NCBI GenBank assembly: GCA_002402545.1
Contig: DHGA01000094.1
Location: forward strand, 1 to 53,751
Reading direction: 5' to 3'
DNA from: Syntrophaceae bacterium UBA4810
Lineage (GTDB): Bacteria > Desulfobacterota > Syntrophia > Syntrophales > Smithellaceae
DNA length: 53,751 bases
In this document: positions 43,186-52,276 of the stretch, piece by piece
Layout: each line of letters opens with the position of its first letter
Numbering within the stretch: position 1 is the first letter of the stretch
The notes under the pieces: model-generated
What the model was told of the DNA's origin: nothing
Seen by the model: only the letters and a program-made list of their open reading frames with translations
The model's database searches: none
Position numbers and translations under genes: made by a program

Positions 43186-43620
43186 ATGCGGGAAGAAAGA
43201 GAAATATTCGGCAAATATTTAAGTCGGCACAACCTTCGGGATACGCCGCAACGCGAGCTGATTCTCGATACCTTCCTCAAGCGCGAGGAACATGTGTCAG
43301 CCGAAGAACTTTATGATATCGTTAAAAAAAGAGATCCCTCTATAGGCCAAGCCACAGTTTACCGCAATCTCAAGCTTTTTTCCGAGGCGGGGCTGGCTCG
43401 CGAAGTAGATCTTGGCGATGGCGTGGCGCGTTACGAGCACAGTTACAAGCATCCTCACCACGATCACCTGATTTGCCGGGGGTGCGGGAAGACAGTGGAA
43501 GTGGTGGATGCCGTGATTGAAGAACTGCAAAAACGCGTGGCGGAAAAATACGGATTTAAACTTACGGATCACGCGCTTTATCTCTACGGCAATTGCGAGG
43601 AATGCCGGAAGAAGGAATAA
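43186..43620 (+). CDS. fur: Ferric uptake regulator Fur
   Basis: A 144-residue Fur family repressor. The N-terminal winged helix includes RDTPQRELILDTFL and SIGQATVYRNLKLFSEAGL. The metal sites show HPHHDHLICRGCGK with the first CxxC and NCEECRKKE with the second, giving the structural zinc site, plus the His/Glu residues of the regulatory site. A perfect position for ferrous-iron control: its own Fur box lies just upstream and the feo operon, also with a Fur box, starts 170 bases downstream. PerR or Zur is less likely because of this context, but cannot be excluded by sequence alone. Confidence 0.88.
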   Translation: MREEREIFGKYLSRHNLRDTPQRELILDTFLKREEHVSAEELYDIVKKRDPSIGQATVYRNLKLFSEAGLAREVDLGDGVARYEHSYKHPHHDHLICRGCGKTVEVVDAVIEELQKRVAEKYGFKLTDHALYLYGNCEECRKKE

Positions 43621-43747
43621 TAAAGCTTGAAGGAAGGAACACCTCACGCCGCGTCACGTGACTTGATGGTGATTATGGGGTCTGACAAGAGACAATTTGG
43701 ATGTTTTGGCTGATTTATATATCAGCCCATTTTTTTAACCATGAGAT

Positions 43748-43766
43748 GATAACGATTTTCATTAGC
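43748..43766 (+). promoter_or_regulatory. Fur box upstream of the feo operon
   Basis: GATAACGATTTTCATTAGC matches the 19-base Fur consensus at 15 of 19 positions and lies 25 bases before the first feo start codon, where a bound repressor would block transcription. Supports iron-responsive control of the genes that follow. Confidence 0.75.
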
Positions 43767-43790
43767 AACAACGGAGCAAAAGGAGAACAA

Positions 43791-44141
43791 ATGATGTCAC
43801 CATTGGCATTACTAAGCGAAGGAGAAACGGGAGAAATTGTCGATTGGGATGTGCAAGTGCCCCCCGCGCACCAGCACCCGCATCGGCATCGGCACGGACA
43901 CGGTCATGCCCACCGGCACGGCCATGGCGGCTGCTGCGGGCGGTGCGAAACCTGCGCCTGCCACGGAGCAGGTCAAAGGTCGTCTCACCATTTGATCAAC
44001 ATGGGCCTGCGCCCCGGGAAAAAGGTGGAAATGCTCACCAATAGCGGAGCGGGACCCGTTGTGCTGCGGGTTGATGAATGCCGGGTCGCGATGGGTCGCG
44101 GCGCGGCAATGAAAATATATGTAAGGAGGATTGAAAAATGA
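43791..44141 (+). CDS. FeoA-domain protein with His/Cys-rich insertion
   Basis: A 116-residue protein from ATG 43791, preceded by AAAGGAGAA. It begins like FeoA (SPLALLSEGETGEIVDWD) and ends like FeoA (INMGLRPGKKVEMLTNSG, CRVAMGRGAAMKIYVRR), i.e. an SH3-like fold. Between the two halves lies an insert of about 40 residues, rich in His (about 15) and holding five cysteines: HQHPHRHRHGHGHAHRHGHG then CCGRCETCACHG. This insert should bind metal ions strongly. FeoA proteins support FeoB in ferrous iron uptake; this variant may be a metal sensor or store for the system. The frame overlaps the next feoA by four bases. Confidence 0.85.
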   Translation: MMSPLALLSEGETGEIVDWDVQVPPAHQHPHRHRHGHGHAHRHGHGGCCGRCETCACHGAGQRSSHHLINMGLRPGKKVEMLTNSGAGPVVLRVDECRVAMGRGAAMKIYVRRIEK

Positions 44142-44365
44142 TGTTGGCGGATTTGAAACCCGGGCAGTCCGGGAAAATATTGAAAATTTCTGTCACCGGC
44201 GCTCTCAAGCGCAGGCTGATGGATATGGGCGTGGTTGGCGGTACGGAGGTTCGCGTAAAAAAAGTTGCTCCCATGGGCGATCCCATCGAGGTGCGCATTA
44301 AAAGTTATGACCTATCTTTACGCTTAGGTGAAGCGCGTCAAATTGAAGTGGAGGTAATCAATTAA
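44138..44365 (+). CDS. feoA: FeoA family protein
   Basis: A 75-residue single-domain FeoA: MMLADLKPGQSGKILKISV, the loop RRLMDMGVVGGTEVRVKK and the C-terminal SYDLSLRLGEARQIEV. It is a small cytosolic SH3-like protein needed for full FeoB activity. It overlaps the His-rich FeoA gene upstream by four bases and is followed after two bases by feoB, so the three are one translational unit. Length and motifs match the family. Confidence 0.92.
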   Translation: MMLADLKPGQSGKILKISVTGALKRRLMDMGVVGGTEVRVKKVAPMGDPIEVRIKSYDLSLRLGEARQIEVEVIN

Positions 44366-44367
44366 TC

Positions 44368-46572
44368 ATGAAGAAACAAAAAACAGTTGTTAATAAAAAG
44401 AATAAAACTACGAAAAATAATCTGACGATTGCCGTTGCAGGGAACCCCAACGCGGGGAAATCAACGTTGATTAACGCGATTGCCGGCGCAAGGCTGCATG
44501 TCGGCAACTGGCCGGGGGTAACTGTAGAGAAGAAATCCGCTGAGTTTGAATTTCGGAATCAACGCGTCACCCTCGTGGATCTGCCCGGCACTTACAGCCT
44601 GAGTCCCTACACGCAGGAAGAAGTCATCGCGCGCGACTATCTGGTGCGCGAAAAACCAGATGTCATCATCAACGTGGTCGATGCCACCAACCTTGAGCGA
44701 AATCTCTACTTCACACTGCAATTGCTGGAGTTGGGAATTCCGATGGTCATTGCGCTCAACATGTATGATGAAGCAGGGCAGAAGGGTTTTAGTATCGATA
44801 CCGACAAGATCGCGTCGATTTTGGGTTGCGCGGTTGTTCCGACTGTCGCGACGAAAAAAGAAGGGGTTGACAGCTTAATGAAAACGGCGATTTCTTTTGC
44901 CGCCGCTCCCCGGGAGCATCAACCCGGATCTGTATCCTATGGCGAAGACATTGAGCAGGCTCTTACCCCTATTGCCGAAGCGTTAAAAGATCATCCGGGC
45001 GTTCTGGCGGAGCATATGCCGCTACGCTGGCTGGCGCTGAAAGTGTTGGAGCACGATGTTCGAGTGATGAGTGACTATGGCCTGGCAGCCGACGCGCCGT
45101 TTTTAACATGGGCCACGAAACATCTCAGAGCCGCGCATGGCGACGACTTGGAAGCGCTGCTGGCGGATACGCGCTACGGCTTGGCAGCGGGGCTTACCCA
45201 CGAAGCGCTCAAAAAGCCTGAGACCAGAAAGAAGGAACTCACCGAACGGATCGACGCGGTCGTGCTCAACCGCTTAGTGGGCATTCCGGTTTTTCTTCTG
45301 GCCATGTGGTTAATCTTCAAACTGACCTTCGATATCGCCGGGCCCTTCACAGATTGGCTCGATGGTGTCGTCGCAGGCCCGCTTATGCGCTGGGCGGCTG
45401 CTGTGCTTGCGGCGATTTCCGCACCCGATTGGATCGTTTCACTGGTCACGGAAGGCATTATCGCCGGCGTGGGTGCTGTGCTGGTTTTTTTACCGCCCAT
45501 TTTCGCCATGATGTTTTTTATCACGCTTCTGGAAGGCTCGGGCTATATGGCCCGGGCGGCGTTTGTCATGGACCGGCTGATGCACGCCATCGGTCTGCAC
45601 GGTAAATCATTCATTCCGCTTTTACTGGGGTTTGGTTGCAACGTGCCGGCGATTTACGCCACCCGCACGCTGGAAAATCCGCGCGACAAGGCGCTGACGG
45701 CATTGCTGATCCCGCTGATGTCGTGCGGGGCGCGCCTGCCGGTTTATGTTCTTTTTAGCGCTGCGTTCTTCGCCGCATATGCGGGAACCGTTTTATGGTC
45801 GCTCTATCTTCTGGGTATCGTTATGGCCGTATTGATGGGATTTTTGTTTAAAAAGACGCTCTTTCGAGGCGAGGCGCCGGTTTTCATCATGGAGCTTCCG
45901 CCCTACCGTATGCCCACAGTGAAAAGCCTGATGATTCATACGTGGGAAAAGGGCAAACATTATCTGATTAAAGCCGGTACCTGGATTCTGGCCATCTCGG
46001 TCTTTGTCTGGTTTGGTCTCAACATGCCCTGGGGTGTTGAATCCAAAAAGGATTCTTATCTGGGGAAAACGAGTCAAATCATCGCGCCGATTTTTGAACC
46101 GCTGGGCTTCGGTACCTGGGAAGCGGCTTCATCGCTTTTAACCGGCGTTGTCGCTAAAGAAATCGTGATTTCGACTATGGGCCAAGTATATGTTCCCCAG
46201 GCAGAAGAAGAAAATGAAGAAGCGCCGTCTTTCGGCGAGGACGTGAAGGAAATCGGCGTTTCGTTTGCCGGCGCATTTGTCGACGCGGCGAAAAACGTCT
46301 TCTCCACTTTCGGCATCGCCACAATGAGCGCAGAAGAAGACGAGGAAGCATCGGGCCTGAAAAGTGTTCTGGCAAAAACTTTTACGCCGCTTTCGGCCTA
46401 CGCCTTCATGGCCTTTGTTCTCCTGTATCTGCCCTGCTTCATCGTGCTGGTGGCCATGTGGCATGAATTCGGCACATGGAAATGGGCGGGCGTTACTATC
46501 GTTTATCAGACTGTTCTGGCGTGGGTGGTGGCGTTTGTCATTTACCAGGGCGGAAGGCTGATGGGGTTTTAG
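44368..46572 (+). CDS. feoB: Ferrous iron transporter B
   Basis: A 734-residue inner-membrane Fe2+ transporter. After a lysine-rich N-terminal extension of 18 residues, the cytosolic G domain shows G1 GNPNAGKST (about 30), G3 VDLPGTYSL and G4 LNMYDE. The membrane part holds the two Gate regions, with PLLLGFGCNVPAIYATRT and PLMSCGARLPVYVLFSAAF containing conserved cysteines, and SLLTGVVAKEIVISTMGQ. A charged insert rich in glutamate (about 612-670) precedes the last helices. GTP binding is thought to gate iron uptake. Third gene of the Fur-box operon. Confidence 0.95.
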   Translation: MKKQKTVVNKKNKTTKNNLTIAVAGNPNAGKSTLINAIAGARLHVGNWPGVTVEKKSAEFEFRNQRVTLVDLPGTYSLSPYTQEEVIARDYLVREKPDVIINVVDATNLERNLYFTLQLLELGIPMVIALNMYDEAGQKGFSIDTDKIASILGCAVVPTVATKKEGVDSLMKTAISFAAAPREHQPGSVSYGEDIEQALTPIAEALKDHPGVLAEHMPLRWLALKVLEHDVRVMSDYGLAADAPFLTWATKHLRAAHGDDLEALLADTRYGLAAGLTHEALKKPETRKKELTERIDAVVLNRLVGIPVFLLAMWLIFKLTFDIAGPFTDWLDGVVAGPLMRWAAAVLAAISAPDWIVSLVTEGIIAGVGAVLVFLPPIFAMMFFITLLEGSGYMARAAFVMDRLMHAIGLHGKSFIPLLLGFGCNVPAIYATRTLENPRDKALTALLIPLMSCGARLPVYVLFSAAFFAAYAGTVLWSLYLLGIVMAVLMGFLFKKTLFRGEAPVFIMELPPYRMPTVKSLMIHTWEKGKHYLIKAGTWILAISVFVWFGLNMPWGVESKKDSYLGKTSQIIAPIFEPLGFGTWEAASSLLTGVVAKEIVISTMGQVYVPQAEEENEEAPSFGEDVKEIGVSFAGAFVDAAKNVFSTFGIATMSAEEDEEASGLKSVLAKTFTPLSAYAFMAFVLLYLPCFIVLVAMWHEFGTWKWAGVTIVYQTVLAWVVAFVIYQGGRLMGF

Positions 46573-46624
46573 GTGAAAGGCTAAAGGAAATTGATAACGG
46601 ATAGCTGTTTTTAAAGGAGATTTT

Positions 46625-46786
46625 ATGGGGATTTGTGATGCGTTGTTAATCATGGTGATTCTAGCGGCAGCGGGATGGTTGTTTTACCGCAGCTTCATCA
46701 AGAAGAAGGGAGGCTGCGCGGGATGCGGAGGTTGCGGCGGGAAAGACAGCAGGAAAGGGGACGATCATTTGATTCGACTTTCTTAA
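46625..46786 (+). CDS. FeoB-associated Cys-rich membrane mini-protein
   Basis: A 53-residue protein: one membrane helix (LLIMVILAAAGWLFYRSF) followed by a glycine/cysteine-rich tail KKKGGCAGCGGCGGKDS. This is the layout of the FeoB-associated Cys-rich proteins often found right after feoB, possibly replacing FeoC. The cysteines may hold an iron-sulfur cluster or iron. An AAAGGAGA site is nine bases before the ATG. Distance to feoB is 52 bases. Confidence 0.85.
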   Translation: MGICDALLIMVILAAAGWLFYRSFIKKKGGCAGCGGCGGKDSRKGDDHLIRLS

Positions 46787-46862
46787 CACGAAATAATGTC
46801 ATTACGGCGAAGGCTGTGATGACAATGGAAATAATAGATACACTAAAAATTAGGAGGAAATT

Positions 46863-47636
46863 ATGAAGAAAGTAGTTTTATCGGTAATGGGATTGTGTTT
46901 AATGGCAACAACCTCTTTTGCGGGTCATCCACTGGTCACGGATGACACGGGCACACAGGGAAAGGGTAATGTCCAGGTTGAAGTCGGTCTGTCGTATTTT
47001 TACGATAGAGACAAGGTTGATGAATTAACAACAGTGAAGACTAAAGGCGGCGAAACGGCTGTGAGCCTGGCTGTGGGCCTGCTCGATTCACTCGATATTG
47101 TTTTGGGCGTTCCCTATGCCTGGTACAGTGTTAAAGAAAATGGTACGCGTGTTGGCAGAGAAGATGGGATTGCGGATATCGCGTTGGACGCAAAATGGCG
47201 CTTCTTTGAAAAGGACGGTTGGTCTCTAGCTATAAAACCAGGCATCAGCGTTTCTTCCGGTGATGAAGATAAGGGACTGGGCGCAGGCCGTGTTGGTTAC
47301 AGTCTGTTTTTTATCGGAACAAAAGAGATCGAACCGGTTGCGATTCACGCTAATCTGGGCTACATCCGCAATGAAAACAAGTTTGATGAACGTAAAGATC
47401 TCTGGCATGCCTCGGTGGCTGCTGAACTTGAAGTCGTTAAAGATTTTAAACTGATGGCAAATATCGGAGCGGAAAGGAACTCTGACCCGGGAAGCAATAA
47501 TCACCCGTCATTTGTCCTGGGCGGCGCCTCTTATGACATCTCGGAAAAAATCACCATCGACGCGGGCGTCAAATATGGCTTGACCTCAACTGAAGATGAT
47601 TGGACTTTTCTAACCGGCCTTGCTGTAAGATTTTAA
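46863..47636 (+). CDS. Outer-membrane beta-barrel protein (MetA-pathway of phenol degradation-like)
   Basis: A 257-residue protein with a signal peptide (LCLMATTSFAGHPL) and a chain of amphipathic strands ending in phenylalanine (LAVRF), typical of outer-membrane barrels. The start HPLVTDDTGTQGKGNVQVE and the strands GLLDSLDIVLGVPYAWY resemble the transporter-like family PF13557. Cargo is unknown. It lies 76 bases after the Cys-rich mini-protein and is followed by a strong terminator, so it may be the last gene of the feo operon; a GGAGGAAA site precedes the ATG. Confidence 0.78.
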   Translation: MKKVVLSVMGLCLMATTSFAGHPLVTDDTGTQGKGNVQVEVGLSYFYDRDKVDELTTVKTKGGETAVSLAVGLLDSLDIVLGVPYAWYSVKENGTRVGREDGIADIALDAKWRFFEKDGWSLAIKPGISVSSGDEDKGLGAGRVGYSLFFIGTKEIEPVAIHANLGYIRNENKFDERKDLWHASVAAELEVVKDFKLMANIGAERNSDPGSNNHPSFVLGGASYDISEKITIDAGVKYGLTSTEDDWTFLTGLAVRF

Positions 47637-47674
47637 ACAGAAAAGATATTTAACAGGTTATTAAATTTGCAAAG

Positions 47675-47706
47675 AGGCACGCTTATTTAACTAAATAAGC
47701 GTGCCT
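47675..47706. terminator. Strong hairpin terminator after the feo-linked operon
   Basis: A perfect 15-base inverted repeat (AGGCACGCTTATTTA at 47675-47689 with TAAATAAGCGTGCCT at 47692-47706) around a two-base centre. The T-tract is short, so termination efficiency is inferred from stem strength. Confidence 0.75.
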
Positions 47707-47964
47707 TACAGTCCGCAGGCTAACCCAGTATGTATTTATTGATCCGTTGCTGCCGCAAGCAAGTTTTGTGGAAAATCCTTTGTTTTTACGGTGCAATTAC
47801 CGTAAAACAGTGAAGAATGCCAAGCGAGGCGGAAGAAATATCTGGATAGATATTTTTAAAGGCTTTATCTGTGAGTCGCCAATCCTTACAAAACATATGT
47901 CAACAAAAAAGCGTATAAATACAGCATATTAAAGCGACAAGTGTGGATATCGGTCATTTTTTTG

Positions 47965-48266
47965 TTGACGAAACGGCTCTAATGCGCTATAAAAGCACCC
48001 ATTATTGAATAAGTGCGTATGTGTATGTGCTTAAAAAGATATATTTACGGAGAAAGCCATAGGTTAACAAAAACAACTAAATAGCAGCTGAAGCGCCGTC
48101 GCTTTAAACGTGCGGTATGTGATGCAGGCTTTGGCTCATATTGTAAAAATCAACACTCACCTGTAAATTCCCTTAACACTACCCTCAATCTCAAATTCAG
48201 TTGAAAAAGTATCATCAACGGTAAAAGCCGGTGTGTGTAGTCATGTAAATGAAAGAGAGTTGAAAA
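47965..48266 (+). promoter_or_regulatory. Promoter and long untranslated leader of the SLT-domain gene
   Basis: TTGACG (47965-47970), 17 bases, then TATAAA (47988-47993): a near-consensus sigma-70 promoter. The start would be close to 48000, giving a leader of about 265 bases before ATG 48267. The leader has several pairable stretches (for instance GAAAGCC near 48054 with GGCTTTGGC near 48126). I do not recognise a known riboswitch class. The 47707-47964 part is gene-free; a 61-codon frame at 47747 lacks a ribosome site. Confidence 0.55.
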
Positions 48267-49040
48267 ATGGAATTAAAACCAATTAAGAGTAAAAAGAAAA
48301 TAATGAATAGTTCTTCAGTATTAATCGCGCAAAAACTGAAAGAAATTGAGCGCAGGGAAAAAAGGCGCGCAAAATCCGCGACGGTTAATAAAGGCGGTTT
48401 GTTCGGCAGAATCATTGCAAGCGCGGTGATTGCGGGCACAATAATGGGCACATATATTTATGTCGAAAGGCAGGCACAGGCTGCGTTTGACGGACAAAAT
48501 CTGTCGCGCGTAACGATGATTTACGAACTTTACAACAGCGCGATTTTTGTTGATAAGAAGAAAGTAATTGCCGATGTACTTTTAAATAGGGGCGTCGAAG
48601 AAAACCTGTCGCTGCAAATTGCCCAAACAGTGGTCGAAGAGTCAAGAAAAACAAATATCCCCATGCAGATGTATCTGGCAATTATGAAAACGGAAAGCAC
48701 GTTTCGCCCGACCGTTGTGTCCAGCGCTTACGCCAAGGGAATTATGCAGATTCAGCCGGGCACGTGGGACGCTTATGTCGAAAAGCATAATCTTCCGGTT
48801 ACCAGGGAACACATGTTTGAGCCGCAGTCCAATATCATGGTTGCGTCGGTTATCCTAAAAGAGCTGTATGATAATTACACTGCCTTGGGTTATGAGGAGC
48901 CGGATGTCTGGCATTATGTTCTAGCGGCGTATTTTGCGGGGCCGGCGTCGCTTAAAAACGGTATCAAGGGCTATCACTGGCGCTACATTGAGAAGGTAAA
49001 AAAGCACTACAACGAGTTTGAATCGCAGATAACGGCTTAG
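48267..49040 (+). CDS. Membrane-anchored lytic transglycosylase (SLT domain)
   Basis: A 257-residue protein with a basic N-terminal cytosolic part (about 45 residues), one membrane helix (RIIASAVIAGTIMGTYIYV) and a periplasmic SLT domain: catalytic glutamate in AIMKTESTFRP (about residue 136), AYAKGIMQIQPGTWDAY, NIMVASVILKELYDNY and YVLAAYFAGPASLK. The reaction is cleavage of peptidoglycan glycan chains. It has its own promoter and a long leader. A weak GAGAG site precedes the ATG. Confidence 0.87.
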   Translation: MELKPIKSKKKIMNSSSVLIAQKLKEIERREKRRAKSATVNKGGLFGRIIASAVIAGTIMGTYIYVERQAQAAFDGQNLSRVTMIYELYNSAIFVDKKKVIADVLLNRGVEENLSLQIAQTVVEESRKTNIPMQMYLAIMKTESTFRPTVVSSAYAKGIMQIQPGTWDAYVEKHNLPVTREHMFEPQSNIMVASVILKELYDNYTALGYEEPDVWHYVLAAYFAGPASLKNGIKGYHWRYIEKVKKHYNEFESQITA

Positions 49041-49106
49041 CCGGAAATCAACCAGGCAATTTTTTTCTTCATTATATTCAAGACGGAGGAATTGCGCGCC
49101 GAACAA

Positions 49107-50384
49107 TTATTTTTTTGGGGCACGCAAAACGCGATATTGAAGAAAAATAAGTCCGCCAATGCCCAAAATCACGAAAAGATAAAGAAGATGCTTGTAGCGT
49201 TCGCTGAAAGGCAACCTTGCCTTGCTTCCGGCAAATTTGGTGTTGGCGCGCGGTTGCCCCAAAGAAACAATAGCAAGATCGTCAATATTCTGCCGGCTGA
49301 CTACTGAGGCCAGGTCATAGACAGGCGTCGCGGCTTGTGAATTGCGCCAGAAAAGAAACAGTTTCTTTCCCGGCTGTTGTTTAAAAAGCAGGAGCCGCCG
49401 ATAGCCTTTTCCGGTAATGGCTGTAACCGGCAGAGGCGGGCTGTCAAAATCCTTGAAGACGAGGCGAAATTCCTTGGCGGCGATTTCCGGGATGTCAATA
49501 GTCAGCCGCGATTCGCGCATGTTGGTCGCGCTAAAGTCAAAAATGGTTCCGCTTGCCCATCTTTGCCAATCCCCTTTGTCATGCCTAATCTGCACTTCCA
49601 CGAAGCGCTGAAAATTATTCTCTGACGTTTCTATCACTAATTGGTCGATCGGAAATGCCGTATCCATGCTGGTCGCGATGCTGCTTTCTTGCTTCTGCGT
49701 ATCTATTTGCGGTTTTTCCAGCGTGGCCTGAATAACATAAATCTGGCCGGATATGACGCTTTGCTGAAAGACCCTGACGCCTTTTATCTCCAGTGCCCTG
49801 GCGTTGCCGTTGATTATTTTGACGGCAAGATAATGAAAACCCGTCGGCGGGAAAGTCATTTTTGTATGACGAAAAGTTTCCTGCCTGGTTAAATCAAAAA
49901 TGACCGCGTCGTTGCGCACGGTATGCCACTTTCGGCCGTCGGCGCTGCCGAAAATTTCCACCTGCCGGGAAAAGTCGGTTTCGGTGGTTATAATTTCTAG
50001 CGTGTCGACGCCGCGCGGCTGTTTGTCAAAGACAATTTCCAGCCAGGTGTCACCCTGCGGGGTGAGCGAAAGATTCTGCATCCGGTGCGGCAATTCTGTT
50101 TGTCTGTTTTCTGGCCTTTTGATTACAATGTGCCAAGGAACCTCTTCTTTTTGGTCGGTGATGACGCGAAAATCGGCAAAAGGTGTTTTTGTGGAAATAT
50201 CTCCTATCTGTTTTGGATTCAGATATAATCCGGCCAGATCTTTGCCTGCCGTGCCGGCTGAAAATTCGATTTCCGCGTACTTTTCCCATAAACGTTCGTC
50301 GAAATTGGCGCAAATTCCCTGTGAAGGCCAAAAAAGTTGTAGGGCAAGGCAAGCAAACAGAAGAAAGGAAAATATTTTATTCAT
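49107..50384 (-). CDS. DUF3999 family protein
   Basis: A 425-residue protein starting at ATG 50384 (TTG at 50399 is a longer alternative without a better ribosome site). It has a signal peptide (residues 3-26, ending GICAN), a long periplasmic beta-rich part with galactose-binding-like segments (VEIFGSADGRKWHTV, NFQRFVEVQIRHDKGDWQRW) and a final membrane helix (LLYLFVILGIGGLIFLQYRVL). DUF3999 genes typically follow DUF2339 genes; here the start overlaps the DUF2339 stop by eight bases. The two proteins probably form one envelope complex of unknown role. Confidence 0.85.
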   Translation of the reverse strand: MNKIFSFLLFACLALQLFWPSQGICANFDERLWEKYAEIEFSAGTAGKDLAGLYLNPKQIGDISTKTPFADFRVITDQKEEVPWHIVIKRPENRQTELPHRMQNLSLTPQGDTWLEIVFDKQPRGVDTLEIITTETDFSRQVEIFGSADGRKWHTVRNDAVIFDLTRQETFRHTKMTFPPTGFHYLAVKIINGNARALEIKGVRVFQQSVISGQIYVIQATLEKPQIDTQKQESSIATSMDTAFPIDQLVIETSENNFQRFVEVQIRHDKGDWQRWASGTIFDFSATNMRESRLTIDIPEIAAKEFRLVFKDFDSPPLPVTAITGKGYRRLLLFKQQPGKKLFLFWRNSQAATPVYDLASVVSRQNIDDLAIVSLGQPRANTKFAGSKARLPFSERYKHLLYLFVILGIGGLIFLQYRVLRAPKK

Positions 50385-52176
50385 TTTTATCTTCTCCAAA
50401 AATGATGTGTTTAAAACGGTTGTAGCAGTAAGCGATGAGCAGCATCAGCAGGCCCAGCACGATAAATGACAGAATTCGGTAAAATGTCTGAAGCGCGGAA
50501 AGGTCCATCAGGAACACCTTTATCACCGTGACGCATAGTAAAATAATGCCTAAAGCGCGCGCGATGCGCAGGCGCCGGAAAATGCCTGCCGCTATCAAAA
50601 CAGCCGCGTACAAAGCCCAGAGCACGGAAAGCGAAAGCTGATAAGCGTATTGAGAAGCGCCCCATCCCAGATAACGGCCGGGCGCGCGGAAACGGAAGAA
50701 GTCGTGCACCTCATAGGATAGAAGCGTAAGCGACAGCGCCTGGGTAACCACAAAGATTATTGTCGGCGCGTTTGTTTCGTTAGGTTTTAGTTTCTGCCGG
50801 TAGTTTCTGAGAAAATAAAAGTAAATGTAAAAACCCGCAATCGCCGCCGCGCAAACCAGAAAACGACCGTTGAGAACAGGCATAAAACTCTGGAAAGGTT
50901 CCAGATAGAAATCTCCCATAGCGTAATAAAAGCGTAAAAGAACCAGCGCTGCCAGAATATAAGATCCGTAGCGCATTTTGGGCATATCATAGCGCAGGCT
51001 GATAAAACCAAGGATAACCATTTGCGCGGTGAGGGCGGGCATAATCCAGCTCTCTTCCAGAATAACGAATGTTGCCACGACCGTCATGATAAAAGAAACC
51101 GTGGCGTAGACCGCCGCGGTCAAGTAGGCGGCAGGCGCGCGATTTCTGATCATTGAGGCCAGGCCGATTTCGACAAAAGCCAGAAGCAGCGTGAAAATTT
51201 TTGTCGGCCAGGTGTAGCTCCAGTTGTACTGCGCGAAGAATGATAAAAATAAAAAAGCCGCGCTGCCGAAGATTATTGTCTGGTCAAATGATGTTTCTTC
51301 ATCGGCGCGTGCTACGCGGCTGATTACGATGTGCAGATTGTAAAGGATAAAAAACACGGAAATAATTCCCAGGGCGAGCCAGTGCTGCGGCTTGTCATAA
51401 AATTCAGCATGCCAGCCCGTATAAATAAGAGCAGTGCCGATAAGCGACATGACAATCAACGAGGGCCATCGCCGGAAGCGGTAAAGCGTCAGCGTGCCGA
51501 TATCCAGAAGCAGGATGTAGCCGAAAAGAGTAAGCGGCTGGTTTTGCCCGGTGGAAAGCATCACCGGCGTGAGAAATCCGCCCAAAAGCGCTATCGCGGC
51601 CAAGGAAAACGCGTTGTATCTGACGGAAAGAGTCATGCCGGTGGTCGTTACCGCAATCATGCCGATGGCAGCCAACCATGCGGGAATTAAATGATACAGG
51701 GCAAAGGCCGCATACAGCGAAAGATACAAAGCGCCCAGGCCGCCGCCGCTTAAAAGCTGGCCGTATAACTTGAGGTTTTTCTTTTTCTGCAGGTATTCAC
51801 CGGCGGCAAGAAAGGCCGCGCCCCAAATCATGCCCAGAATTATTCTTCCTGTTTCTCCGATTAATTTATTGTCAAAAGAATATTTCAAAAAGAAGGCTAC
51901 GCCGAAGAGAATGGCCACAATTCCGATGCGCCCGATCCACTTGGTGCCAATGGCGCTTTCCAGCGAATCGGAAGAGGGATGTGGTTCTTTTTTCCGCGGT
52001 GCTTCGCTGATATAAATGCCTCGCGGGGAATCCTGCCGCGACGGTGGTGAGGGCGCTGGCTGGCTTTTTTGCGGCGCAGTTGTTTGGCCCTTAAGGGCGG
52101 CCACTTCATTTTCGAGTGTCTCCACTTTTCTGATTAGTTCAGCGATACAGTGGTCACGTTCCTGATCCGAGCGCAT
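50377..52176 (-). CDS. DUF2339 family polytopic membrane protein
   Basis: About 599 residues from ATG 52176, chosen because AAAGGCGG lies seven bases before it (GTG 52182 is an in-frame alternative). An N-terminal coiled segment (RKVETLENEVAALKGQ) and a proline/serine-rich linker are followed by IGTKWIGRIGIVAILFGVAFF and around 18 membrane helices, the arrangement of DUF2339 proteins. No enzymatic motif is visible. It is translationally coupled to the DUF3999 gene. Function unknown; a link to cell-surface components is only an inference from the partner's periplasmic domains. Confidence 0.87.
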   Translation of the reverse strand: MRSDQERDHCIAELIRKVETLENEVAALKGQTTAPQKSQPAPSPPSRQDSPRGIYISEAPRKKEPHPSSDSLESAIGTKWIGRIGIVAILFGVAFFLKYSFDNKLIGETGRIILGMIWGAAFLAAGEYLQKKKNLKLYGQLLSGGGLGALYLSLYAAFALYHLIPAWLAAIGMIAVTTTGMTLSVRYNAFSLAAIALLGGFLTPVMLSTGQNQPLTLFGYILLLDIGTLTLYRFRRWPSLIVMSLIGTALIYTGWHAEFYDKPQHWLALGIISVFFILYNLHIVISRVARADEETSFDQTIIFGSAAFLFLSFFAQYNWSYTWPTKIFTLLLAFVEIGLASMIRNRAPAAYLTAAVYATVSFIMTVVATFVILEESWIMPALTAQMVILGFISLRYDMPKMRYGSYILAALVLLRFYYAMGDFYLEPFQSFMPVLNGRFLVCAAAIAGFYIYFYFLRNYRQKLKPNETNAPTIIFVVTQALSLTLLSYEVHDFFRFRAPGRYLGWGASQYAYQLSLSVLWALYAAVLIAAGIFRRLRIARALGIILLCVTVIKVFLMDLSALQTFYRILSFIVLGLLMLLIAYCYNRFKHIIFGEDKNE

Positions 52177-52276
52177 ATACACACCGCCTTTAGCTTTTTA
52201 TGATTATTTTAATTTGTTTAAAGTTACTAATACAGGATGCTTAACAAAATCAAGCGCATATTTGCCTGATGGACCG

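Noticed and set aside
47747..47932. 61-codon frame after the feo-linked terminator
   Set aside because: No ribosome site and no family resemblance; lies between a terminator and the next promoter.
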